NCBI GenBank assembly: GCA_030667205.1
Contig: DAOUWH010000012.1
Span: 1 to 13,161 of the forward strand
Length of the DNA stretch: 13,161 bases
Direction of reading: 5' to 3'
From: Nitrospirota bacterium
GTDB lineage: Bacteria; Nitrospirota; Thermodesulfovibrionia; Thermodesulfovibrionales; JdFR-86
The notes beneath the pieces are model-generated. The model worked only from the letters and a program-made list of their open reading frames with translations, was not told where the DNA came from and did not search any database. A program made the position numbers and the translations under genes. Below are positions 7,227 to 13,161 of this stretch, piece by piece. Within the stretch, counting starts at the first letter, position 1. Every line of letters begins with the position of its first letter.

Positions 7227-7445
7227 ATGCCCTTGATTAAAAAGGCCGTCCTATTCGCAATCGACCTGTACCGTGCGGCGCTTGCACCGGTGCTGCCCGC
7301 AAGCTGCAGGTTTACGCCCTCGTGCTCGTGTTACGCAAGGGAGGCCGTAGAGCGCTACGGGCCGGCCAGGGGCACGTATCTTGGCCTAAAAAGAATCCTC
7401 CGGTGCCACCCGTTTCACCAGGGCGGCCACGACCCCCTCAGTTAG
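7227..7445 (+). CDS. yidD: Membrane protein insertion efficiency factor YidD
   Basis: This small, membrane-associated accessory factor of the YidC insertion pathway has 72 residues from the ATG at 7227, the normal size. Family features are a hydrophobic/amphipathic N-terminus (LIKKAVLFAIDLYRAALAPV), CRFTPSCSCYA (Cys27, Cys33 and an extra Cys35), and KRILRCHPFHQGGHDPLS, the conserved R-C-H-P...G-G-x-D-P end. An alternative TTG at 7194 would add 11 residues and overlap rpmH by 11 nt; the ATG is preferred on length, though its AAAGG lies 12 nt upstream. The stop is TAG at 7443-7445 and yidC begins at the next base, implying coupled translation. Confidence 0.92.
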   Translation: MPLIKKAVLFAIDLYRAALAPVLPASCRFTPSCSCYAREAVERYGPARGTYLGLKRILRCHPFHQGGHDPLS

Positions 7446-8984
7446 ATGGATAAAAGAACCCTTCTGGCAATTGTCCTCTCAATAACAGTGCTGATACTGT
7501 GGCAGGTCATGTTCGTACCCCCACCGCCTCCTCCCGGCACACCACCGACGGCTCCCCAGGCGGCAACCGCCCCCGCGCCGGAGACACCCCTCACGCCGGA
7601 AACGGCGATGCCGATACCAGTGCCCTCAGAAACCGAGGTCGGGGTCGAAGAGATCATAAACGTCGAGACCCCGCTTTATGCCGCCGCGTTCAGCTCAAGG
7701 GGCGGGACGGTCAAAAAGTGGTCCCTTAAGGAGTACCTGGGCAAGGACGGCACTGACGTAAATCTTATTAAAGAGGGCGGCCCCTACGACGCCCTTGCCG
7801 TGGGCTGGGCCGACGACTACTCTCCTTCCAAAGCGAGCTTCTCCGTAACGGGTGGCGATTTAAAGCTCTCGAGCGACAGGCCCAAAGGCACCCTCGTCTT
7901 CACGCACGCTACACCGCAGTACTCAATAAGGAGGACCTACACCTTCTACCACGACCGCTACAGCGTGGACATAAAAGACGAGGTCAGGGGCACGCCCGAA
8001 TACCAGGTCACGCTGGGCGGGGATTTCGGGATGCATATCAAAAAAGAGAGCTACCTGCACGTGGGGCCAGTGTTCCTTTCGGGCACCGACCGCACCGAGA
8101 TCAAGCCCAAGAAGCTAAGGGACGGCCCGCGGCTCTTTGGCGGCAAGGAGCTTAAGTGGCTCGCCATTGAGGACAAGTACTTCTGCGCGGCCATCGTGCC
8201 CAGGGGGGAGGTCATCGAGGCAAAGGCATGGGGCTATCAGGACTCCGCGGCCGTCTCGCTAAAGGCCGAATCGGGGGTAAACGAGTTTACCCTTTATGCC
8301 GGACCCAAGAAACAGTAGGACCTCAGGAAAGCCTCAGACAGCCTCGAGCACATAATAGATTTCGGGGTCTTCTCGGTCATCTCAAGGCCGATTTTCTGGC
8401 TCCTGCAACAGTGCCACAAGGTCGTCGGAAACTACGGCTGGGCCATCGTGCTACTGACCATCATAGTCAGGGTCCCCTTCATCCCCATAGTCAACAAGGG
8501 CCAGCGCTCGATGAAGCGCCTCCAGAAAGTCCAGCCCCTGATGCAGCAGATAAGGGAGCAGCACAAGAAAGACCCCAAGCGCATGCAGTCGGAGATGATG
8601 AACCTGTACAAGAAACACAAGGTAAACCCCCTGGGCGGATGCCTCCCGATGCTCCTTCAGATACCGGTGTTCTTCGCCCTGTACAAGGTGCTGATGGTGG
8701 CCATCGAGCTAAGGGAAGCCCCCTGGGTGTTCTGGATCATCGACCTCTCGGCAAAAGACCCCCTGTATATACTGCCGCTCGTGATGGGGGCCTCGATGTT
8801 CCTTCAGCAGAAGATGACCCCCACGGCGGGAGACCCAAGGCAGCAGAAGATAATGATGTTCATGCCAGTGATATTTAAGGTCCTCTTCAACAACTTCGCT
8901 TCGGGCCTTGTGCTGTACTGGCTCGTGAACAACCTCCTGTCCATCGGCCAGCAGATATACGTAAACAAGAAGAAGGACGACTAA
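7446..8984 (+). CDS. yidC: Membrane protein insertase YidC, interrupted by an in-frame TAG
   Basis: YidC inserts inner-membrane proteins with or without SecYEG. If the TAG at 8316-8318 (codon 291) is read through, the product has 512 residues, normal for a Gram-negative YidC. Order: first membrane helix (about 5-23, LLAIVLSITVLILWQVMF), proline-rich linker (PPPPPPGTPPTAP), periplasmic beta domain to about 285 (ending YAGPKKQ), then from codon 292 the conserved insertase domain. That domain includes GNYGWAIVLLTIIVRVPF with the groove Arg, the charged cytoplasmic hairpin (GQRSMKRLQKVQPLMQQI), and NPLGGCLPMLLQIPVFFALY. Its last helices end in GLVLYWLVNNLLSIGQQIY. Both halves are in one frame and otherwise intact. 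No ATG, GTG or TTG lies between the TAG and the GTG at 8448, which is inside the second helix, so separate translation of the second half is implausible. Confidence 0.85.
8316..8318 (+). other. In-frame TAG stop within yidC
   Basis: The codon context is CAG TAG GAC. Family members often have Tyr at this place (GPK..YDLL type), so a TAC/TAT to TAG change is the simplest origin. TAG terminates panC, yidD, pdxA, the ferredoxin/ASKHA gene and the cupin gene in this window, so it is an ordinary stop here. Confidence 0.8.
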
Positions 8985-9943
8985 AGCTTCAGCCTCAGTG
9001 CAATCCGTATGGCCTCTATCGTGCTGGAGGGGTTTGCCTTTCTCTTCCAGGCTATCTCATATGCGGTGCCGTGGTCGGGAGAGGTCCTTATAATAGGCAG
9101 GCCCACCGTGACGTTCACGCCGCTTTCGAAGGCAAGAATTTTCAACGGTATCAACCCCTGGTCGTGATACATTGAGACGACTATATCGAACTCGCCCCTG
9201 ACGGCCCGCATAAACACCGTATCCGGCGCATAGGGCCCGCTTGCCGGGATGCCCCCGGCCACGGCCTCCTCGATCGCGGGAGAAATTATCGTTTGCTCCT
9301 CCTCGCCGAACATCCCGGCCTCACCGGCGTGGGGGTTCAGGCCCGCCACCGCAATGCGGGGGGCACTAATGCCTAACATCTCCGCGGCCTGTCCGGCAAG
9401 CCTTAACACGCGTAAGACAGCTTCTCTCGTAATAAGCGAAGGCACGTCCTTAAAAGATACATGGATGGTGACAAGCACCACCCTGAGGGCGCCGCCCACG
9501 AGCATCATCGCGTAGTCCTTTGTGCCCGTAAGCTCGGCAAGCATCTCTGTATGCCCGGGCCATCCGAAGCCCGCCATCTTCAGGGCTTCCTTTGAAATAG
9601 GCGCCGTTACGACGGCGTGTGCATGCCCGTCCTGCACCATAGAGACCGCCCGCCTGATGGCCTCCACCGAGGCCCGTCCCCCGTCGGCCGTGGGCTGGCC
9701 AATCCTGAAATCCCCTGCCCCTCCGGTATCGACCACGCCGAGCGTGCCCATCTCATGCTCGCGGGGCTCATCGACCGCCTTAAGGGAAAGAGGAAGGTTA
9801 AGGAGTTTTAAAGTATCCTTTAGGACATCCATATCGCCGACGAGTACGGGCACGCACATGTCCTGTGTGGCGGCGGCCGCCTTTAAAGCTACCTCGGGCC
9901 CGATGCCGCCGGGCTCTCCCATGGTTATGGCCACTTTCTTCAT
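8981..9943 (-). CDS. pdxA: 4-hydroxythreonine-4-phosphate dehydrogenase
   Basis: This NAD-dependent, metal-requiring enzyme of DXP-dependent pyridoxal phosphate synthesis oxidises 4-phosphohydroxy-L-threonine. It has 320 residues, normal length. Visible motifs are ITMGEPGGIGPEV (6-18), GHTEMLAEL (130-138), VTIHVSFKDVP with metal ligand His161, AGLNPHAGE with His205, SMYHDQGLIPLK with His260, and LPIIRTSPDHGTAYEIA (282-298). The three His are the expected divalent-metal ligands. The stop TAG overlaps the convergent yidC TAA in the tetranucleotide CTAA. The ATG has no Shine-Dalgarno and lies 9 nt from a -10 element. Other PLP genes (pdxJ, serC) are not in view. Confidence 0.96.
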   Translation of the reverse strand: MKKVAITMGEPGGIGPEVALKAAAATQDMCVPVLVGDMDVLKDTLKLLNLPLSLKAVDEPREHEMGTLGVVDTGGAGDFRIGQPTADGGRASVEAIRRAVSMVQDGHAHAVVTAPISKEALKMAGFGWPGHTEMLAELTGTKDYAMMLVGGALRVVLVTIHVSFKDVPSLITREAVLRVLRLAGQAAEMLGISAPRIAVAGLNPHAGEAGMFGEEEQTIISPAIEEAVAGGIPASGPYAPDTVFMRAVRGEFDIVVSMYHDQGLIPLKILAFESGVNVTVGLPIIRTSPDHGTAYEIAWKRKANPSSTIEAIRIALRLKL

Positions 9944-9952
9944 ATCTGCATA

Positions 9953-9981
9953 ATGATAACACTACACGAGCGCTGTCTCAA
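9953..9981 (-). promoter_or_regulatory. Predicted pdxA promoter (leaderless geometry)
   Basis: On the minus strand, TTGAGA (9981-9976) and TATCAT (9958-9953) are separated by 17 bp. The -10 ends 9 nt before the ATG at 9943, giving a leader of only about 3 nt. The same -10 hexamer, TATCAT, is used in the divergent tyrS promoter. A tandem GGGACAC duplication (9983-9989, 9990-9996) adjoins the -35. Confidence 0.6.
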
Positions 9982-10090
9982 GGGGACACGGGACACCTGG
10001 ACAAAAAATGCGCTTTAAAAGATCGCGCCAGTTTTAGGGCCGTTTCCCCCGCCGCGAAAATGTCCGATATGAGGTGCCGGCGACGCATCA

Positions 10091-10119
10091 TTGACCGGTA
10101 TCTCTCAATTCGGTATCAT
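10091..10119 (+). promoter_or_regulatory. Predicted tyrS promoter (leaderless geometry)
   Basis: TTGACC (10091-10096, 5/6 match) and TATCAT (10114-10119, 5/6 match) have a 17-bp spacer. The -10 ends 7 nt before the ATG at 10127, so the transcript should begin about 1 nt before the start codon. The TTG of the -35 could be mistaken for a start codon of a longer tyrS frame. Confidence 0.65.
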
Positions 10120-10126
10120 ATCTTCT

Positions 10127-11368
10127 ATGCACAAACCCGAGAAGCAGCTTGAGATAATCAAAAGGGGCGCGGTGGAGATAATCCAGGAGGACGAACTCCT
10201 TAAAAAGCTCCAGCGCTCATACAAGGGGAAAATCCCTCTTAAGGTAAAGACCGGCTTCGACCCCACCGCGCCGGACATCCACCTGGGCCACACCGTGCTC
10301 ATCGAGAAGATGGGGCAGTTTCAGGACCTGGGGCACGAGATCATACTGCTGATAGGCGATTTCACGGGCATGATAGGCGACCCCAGCGGAAAGAGCGAGA
10401 TGCGAAAGCCGCTTACCCCGGAGGAGGTCGAGGAAAACGCCCGCACATACACGGACCAGATTTTCAAGATACTCTCGCCCGAGAAGACCAGCGTGGTGTT
10501 CAATTCAAACTGGCTCAACGAGCTCACCCCGCCGGAGATGGTAAGCCTGATGAGCAAGTACACCGTCGCCCGTATGCTCGAGCGCGAGGACTTCAAGACC
10601 CGTTACGAAAACGGAAACCCCATCAGCATCCACGAGTTTTTCTACCCCCTGATACAGGGCTACGACTCCGTGGCCATCGAGGCCGACGTGGAGCTTGGAG
10701 GCACCGACCAGAAGTTCAACCTCCTCGTGGGCCGCACCCTCCAGAAGGAGTACGGGCAGGAGCCCCAGTGCCTGGTGTTTATGCCGCTACTGGAGGGACT
10801 CGACGGCGTAAAGAAGATGTCAAAAAGCCTTGGAAACTATATCGGCATTACCGAGTCCCCCAACGAGATGTTCGGAAAGATAATGTCCATAAGCGACGAG
10901 CTGATGCTCCGATACTACGAGCTGCTGAGCAGCATATCGGTCGGCGCGCTCGAGAAACTTAAAGAGGACGTAAAACTGGGGACCGTGAACCCCAAGTGGG
11001 CGAAAGAGGACCTCGGCTTCGAGATAGTGAAACGCTATTGGGGCAACGACGAGGCCCTCAAGGCAAGGAACGAGTTCGCACACGTTTTCAAAGAAAAGCG
11101 GCTGCCCGCGGACTTCCCGGTGGCCGCACTCAAGTGGGTCGGGCCAGAGCGCTGGATTGCTGATATAATGAAAGTAGGAGGCCTTGTAAAAAGCACTTCC
11201 GAGGCCATGAGGCTCATCAAGCAGGGCGGCGTGAAGGTCGACGGCGAGAAGCTTGGAGACCCAAAGGCCGTGTTTGCGCCCGGGGAATACCTCATACAGG
11301 TGGGCAAGAGGAAATTCATCCAGATACTGGCAGAGCGCGCTTCCGTGGATTACGAGGAAGAAAAATGA
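10127..11368 (+). CDS. tyrS: Tyrosyl-tRNA synthetase
   Basis: This class I aminoacyl-tRNA synthetase charges tRNA-Tyr. It has 413 residues from the ATG at 10127. The Rossmann catalytic domain carries HLGH (52-55, HIGH motif), then GDFTGMIGDPSGKS (77-90). GGTDQKFNLLVGR follows near 191-203, then KMSKS (230-234). An S4 RNA-binding domain follows at about 345-405 (STSEAMRLIKQGGVKVDG). KMSKS rather than KFGKT, and the sequence around HLGH, place it with the TyrZ-like subgroup rather than the E. coli TyrS type. The frame is open to a TTG at 10091, but that lies in the -35 element and adds 12 atypical residues. Its TGA overlaps the downstream MgtC-family ATG by 4 nt (ATGA). No T-box leader is present, and the leader appears too short for one. 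Confidence 0.95.
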   Translation: MHKPEKQLEIIKRGAVEIIQEDELLKKLQRSYKGKIPLKVKTGFDPTAPDIHLGHTVLIEKMGQFQDLGHEIILLIGDFTGMIGDPSGKSEMRKPLTPEEVEENARTYTDQIFKILSPEKTSVVFNSNWLNELTPPEMVSLMSKYTVARMLEREDFKTRYENGNPISIHEFFYPLIQGYDSVAIEADVELGGTDQKFNLLVGRTLQKEYGQEPQCLVFMPLLEGLDGVKKMSKSLGNYIGITESPNEMFGKIMSISDELMLRYYELLSSISVGALEKLKEDVKLGTVNPKWAKEDLGFEIVKRYWGNDEALKARNEFAHVFKEKRLPADFPVAALKWVGPERWIADIMKVGGLVKSTSEAMRLIKQGGVKVDGEKLGDPKAVFAPGEYLIQVGKRKFIQILAERASVDYEEEK

Positions 11369-12039
11369 TAAGTGAAGGCGAATTAATCACCCGGCTGCTG
11401 CTGGGCGCCCTGTTCGGGGGCATAATAGGCTTTGAACGGCAGGTGCACGGAAGGCCCGCCGGGTTCAGGACGCATATGCTCGTGTGCCTGTCCCTTGTAC
11501 TCCTGATGATAGTGTCGGAGAACTACCAGTACCTTGCGCTACAGAACCCCTCATACATTCGCCTCGACCCCGGAAGGATTGCCGCGGGCGCGATGACGGG
11601 CGTGGGCTTCCTCGGCGCGGGCGTCATCCTAAAAACAGGCGCCACGGTGCAGGGCCTCACCACCGCGGCCTCCATCTGGATGGTCGCGGCCGTCGGGCTT
11701 GCCCTCGGTGCGGGACTTTACATGGCCAGCGCCTGGGCGTTCGGGCTTACGCTGTTTTCGCTATTTGTGCTAAGGGTGGTCGAGGGCAGGATGTCGAAGA
11801 TGTCCTTTATGTCCCTGACCATAGTTGCCGCCGATGGCCTGACCGAGAAGGCCATTTGCGAGGCCCTTGAGGGCTACGGCGCCGCGCCCCACCATATAGA
11901 GTATGAAAAGAACACTGGTACCGGCGAGCTCACCTACCGCATGACCGTCGCCCTCAGGCACAGGGTCTCGCACAAGGAAATCTTCGACGCCCTCGCTGGA
12001 CTCGACGGAATAGAAAGGGTCTCCCTCAAGAGGGGCTAA
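11365..12039 (+). CDS. MgtC/SapB family membrane protein
   Basis: This 224-residue inner-membrane protein of the MgtC/SapB family has a role in magnesium stress or survival in some bacteria and is often of unknown function in others. About five membrane segments fill residues 5-140. Family signatures are IGFERQ (21-26), RPAGFRTHMLVCL (30-42), GVGFLGAGVILK (79-90) and VQGLTTAASIWMVAAVG (95-111). A soluble C-terminal ACT-like domain spans about 148-224 (MSLTIVAADGLTEKA to the end). It overlaps tyrS by 4 nt, so it is co-transcribed and probably translationally coupled; the functional link to tyrS is unclear. Its TAA overlaps the convergent cupin gene's TAG in CTAA. No Mg2+ sensing leader is visible, as expected for an internal operon gene. 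Confidence 0.9.
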   Translation: MISEGELITRLLLGALFGGIIGFERQVHGRPAGFRTHMLVCLSLVLLMIVSENYQYLALQNPSYIRLDPGRIAAGAMTGVGFLGAGVILKTGATVQGLTTAASIWMVAAVGLALGAGLYMASAWAFGLTLFSLFVLRVVEGRMSKMSFMSLTIVAADGLTEKAICEALEGYGAAPHHIEYEKNTGTGELTYRMTVALRHRVSHKEIFDALAGLDGIERVSLKRG

Positions 12040-12368
12040 TGGTGGCCCTCGCCCGAGTGCCCCCCGGCGATGATATAGACGGCCTCGCCCGAAGAGTTAT
12101 TCTCAAGAAGACACTCCTCATCCCCCGCGATGTGAAACGAAGAGCCCTCCTTCAGAGTGCCGCTCATCTGCCCGGACACTTCGATGTCGCCCCTCTGGGC
12201 AAGCACAATCTCTTCGTGCCCCGCTCCGGGATTGACGATGCGGCCTTTCTCTCCCGGGCCAAGCACCCCGTAGATCATATAGCAGGCGTGGCTTCCGGTG
12301 TCTTTTACGCCAAAGACGTACTCGCCGCCCGATTCAAGAGCCATCTGCCTTAGATCAAAAGTCTTCAT
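12036..12368 (-). CDS. Small cupin-domain protein with His-rich tail
   Basis: This 110-residue protein appears to be a single cupin fold. The first cupin motif is visible as NPGAGHEEIVLAQRGDIEV (Gly, His, Glu-Glu, then Gly), but the second His of the usual HxH is replaced. The second motif region is SSFHIAGDEECLLEN. The C-terminus ends GGHSGEGHH, which could bind metal. Function is unknown; small cupins bind metals or small ligands. I chose the ATG at 12368 because a perfect TATAAT lies 9 nt upstream. A TTG at 12389 would add 7 residues but falls within that promoter. The stop is TAG, overlapping the MgtC-family TAA. Confidence 0.75.
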   Translation of the reverse strand: MKTFDLRQMALESGGEYVFGVKDTGSHACYMIYGVLGPGEKGRIVNPGAGHEEIVLAQRGDIEVSGQMSGTLKEGSSFHIAGDEECLLENNSSGEAVYIIAGGHSGEGHH

Positions 12369-12377
12369 ATTCCGGGG

Positions 12378-12383
12378 ATTATA
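12378..12383 (-). promoter_or_regulatory. Consensus -10 (TATAAT) of the cupin gene, leaderless geometry
   Basis: A perfect TATAAT on the minus strand ends 9 nt before the ATG at 12368. The 17-bp-spaced -35 position is TTCCCC, a poor match that overlaps the terminator stem just upstream. No Shine-Dalgarno is present. Confidence 0.5.
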
Positions 12384-12396
12384 GTCCAATTAACCG

Positions 12397-12433
12397 AAAA
12401 GGGGAAGGGGGTTTTTAAAACCCCTTCCCTTTT
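12397..12433. terminator. Strong bidirectional intrinsic terminator
   Basis: A long G/C stem flanked by A and T tracts has its left arm at 12397-12416 (AAAAGGGGAAGGGGG then T5) and its right arm at 12417-12433 (AAAACCCCTTCCCTTTT). The arms pair with one or two bulged G residues. On either strand an A-run precedes and a T-run follows the GC stem. It most likely ends the hemD/87-residue unit on the minus strand, 38 nt beyond the TAA, and separates it from the cupin promoter. Confidence 0.8.
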
Positions 12434-12470
12434 CTATTGCAGGCGGTCTCCAGAGACATAACCGCGTTGC

Positions 12471-12734
12471 TTAAAAAGTCTTTCCAACGCCGAGGTCCTT
12501 GTGGTGCTTCATTATCTCGATTATTCTTTCTTCGGCCTCCTTCATTGCCTGTTCCCTGTTGTCGGGAACCTCGACCTCCCAGGTCTCTTCGTCAGCCCTG
12601 TTCAGCTCGGCAAGTATCGCATCATTCAGGAGCTTTGAGCTGTAATTCGGCACGCTGTCTTTCTTGGCGATTATACGTTCCTGCACCTCCTTGAGGTACA
12701 TCCGCCTGTATTCCTCCACATCAACCCTTGCCAT
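12471..12734 (-). CDS. Unrecognised small charged protein (87 residues)
   Basis: I do not recognise the family. The protein starts MARVDVEEYRRMYLKEVQER and ends in a Lys/Glu-rich helix (REQAMKEAEERIIEIMKHHK) followed by DLGVGKTF. It has no signal peptide, membrane segment or cysteine, and looks mostly helical and cytoplasmic. The case that it is real is strong: a near-perfect Shine-Dalgarno (AAGGAGG, 6 nt before ATG), a TAA stop, and a good terminator 38 nt beyond it. It lies 133 nt downstream of hemD on the same strand and may be expressed alone. Its well-placed SD contrasts with the leaderless-looking genes nearby. Confidence 0.75.
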   Translation of the reverse strand: MARVDVEEYRRMYLKEVQERIIAKKDSVPNYSSKLLNDAILAELNRADEETWEVEVPDNREQAMKEAEERIIEIMKHHKDLGVGKTF

Positions 12735-12798
12735 GGTGTTCCTCCTTATTAAAGGCCTGTACGGTTAACACCCATCCTTATTGACGAGCATATCACAC

Positions 12799-12823
12799 CC
12801 CCTTTGGTCGGGCTGTAAAGGGG
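12799..12823. other. Inverted repeat in the hemD to 87-residue gene gap
   Basis: CCCCTTT (12799-12805) pairs perfectly with AAAGGGG (12817-12823) around an 11-nt loop. There is no T-run on either strand close to the stem. It may be a weak terminator after hemD or a control site for the downstream gene. Confidence 0.3.
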
Positions 12824-12867
12824 ATGCTGCCTCCTTGATTACATTGTAGGACAAAAATGGGGGTTTG

Positions 12868-13161
12868 TTAAGGGGTCTTCAGGGCATGCTTTTTGATGGC
12901 CTCGACCATGGCCTCGACGGTCGCCTCGGAAGGCATGATATCGACCTTGAGGCCGCCCTGCTCTATGGCCTTTGCAGTGACCGGCCCGATGGCCGCGATA
13001 GCCACGTCCCGTAAAAGCTCGTCGGCCTCGGGGCCAAGGATTTCCCTGAAATTACTGAAAGTGGCGGCACTTGTGAAGGTTGCCACCGAGATGCGGCCCT
13101 CGAGGAGAAACCTCCTGAGGCGCTTGCCCCGGGTGGTGGGCATAATCGCCCTGTAGGCCAC
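12868..13161 (-). CDS. hemD: Uroporphyrinogen-III synthase, C-terminal part (runs off the window)
   Basis: The last 97 residues of HemD are present, the enzyme that cyclises hydroxymethylbilane with inversion of ring D for haem, sirohaem and corrinoid synthesis. Visible family features are AYRAIMP, the ATFTSAATFSNF segment (the conserved TFTS...F of the family), AIGPVTAKAI (the conserved GxxT region) and PSEATVEAMVEAI. The 5' end lies beyond 13161; the GTG at the edge is not taken as a start. The stop is TAA at 12868-12870. Upstream neighbours such as hemC would lie to the right. Confidence 0.9.
   Translation of the reverse strand: MAYRAIMPTTRGKRLRRFLLEGRISVATFTSAATFSNFREILGPEADELLRDVAIAAIGPVTAKAIEQGGLKVDIMPSEATVEAMVEAIKKHALKTP

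Noticed and set aside
8316..8318. Pyrrolysine (or other recoded amino acid) at the yidC TAG
   Set aside because: TAG is the natural stop of at least five other genes in the window, YidC has no known pyrrolysine, and no pyl genes or downstream insertion element are visible.
8448..8984. Separate 178-residue YidC C-terminal protein from the GTG at 8448
   Set aside because: It would start within the first insertase helix, dropping the NYGWAI segment, and has no Shine-Dalgarno, so it would not fold as a YidC.
10091..10126. TTG start of tyrS at 10091
   Set aside because: The TTG is part of a TTGACC -35 element with a matching -10 at 17 bp, and the extra 12 residues are not typical of tyrosyl-tRNA synthetases.
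10127..10260. T-box or riboswitch control of tyrS
   Set aside because: The predicted leader is about 1 nt long and I see no T-box sequence or specifier-loop structure upstream.
1..13161. CRISPR array, prophage, integrase, transposase or toxin-antitoxin system
   Set aside because: No regularly spaced repeats and no matching protein families were found; the content is housekeeping.

Overview
The window looks like chromosomal DNA of a GC-rich Gram-negative bacterium, possibly from Nitrospirota or a deltaproteobacterial lineage. Outer-membrane-type traits are a heptose-pathway gmhA remnant, a YidC with the large periplasmic domain, and an endolytic MltG. A RACo-type ferredoxin/ASKHA protein hints at corrinoid-dependent (acetyl-CoA pathway or methyltransferase) metabolism. 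Taxonomy is inference; no rRNA or dedicated marker is present. Almost all genes are core housekeeping. I see no CRISPR array, phage, transposase, tRNA or rRNA, and no multi-gene defence or mobile system.

Layout. (1) 1-901: a tract of consecutive stem-loops (86-203), then two broken genes that meet head to head near 500: the 3' half of a LUD-domain (LutC-like) gene on the minus strand and the 3' two-thirds of gmhA on the plus strand. One deletion of the shared 5' region, or an assembly join, would explain both. (2) 902-2977: an intergenic stretch with two GC-rich palindromic repeats, then a 620-residue 2Fe-2S/ASKHA protein. (3) 2984-6889, minus strand: a tight run TPR protein - mltG - ispG - panC (cell wall, isoprenoid precursor, pantothenate). 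(4) 7064-8984, plus strand: rpmH - yidD - yidC, the usual ribosome/membrane-insertion cluster but without rnpA, and with an in-frame TAG splitting yidC between its periplasmic and insertase domains. (5) 8981-9943 minus pdxA, divergent from 10127-12039 plus tyrS - MgtC-family gene. (6) 12036-13161, minus strand: a small cupin protein, a strong bidirectional terminator, an unrecognised 87-residue protein, and the 3' end of hemD running off the right edge.

The most unusual features are regulatory and structural. Five of the seven operon-leading genes with visible 5' regions (rpmH, tyrS, pdxA, the TPR gene, the cupin gene) have a -10 element 6-9 nt before the start codon, four of them with a plausible -35 at exactly 17 bp and none with a Shine-Dalgarno sequence. 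This suggests leaderless mRNAs. The other two (the RACo-like gene and the 87-residue gene) have classic SD sequences. TAG is the ordinary stop of at least five genes here, which argues that the yidC TAG is a nonsense change, an error or readthrough rather than a recoded sense codon.
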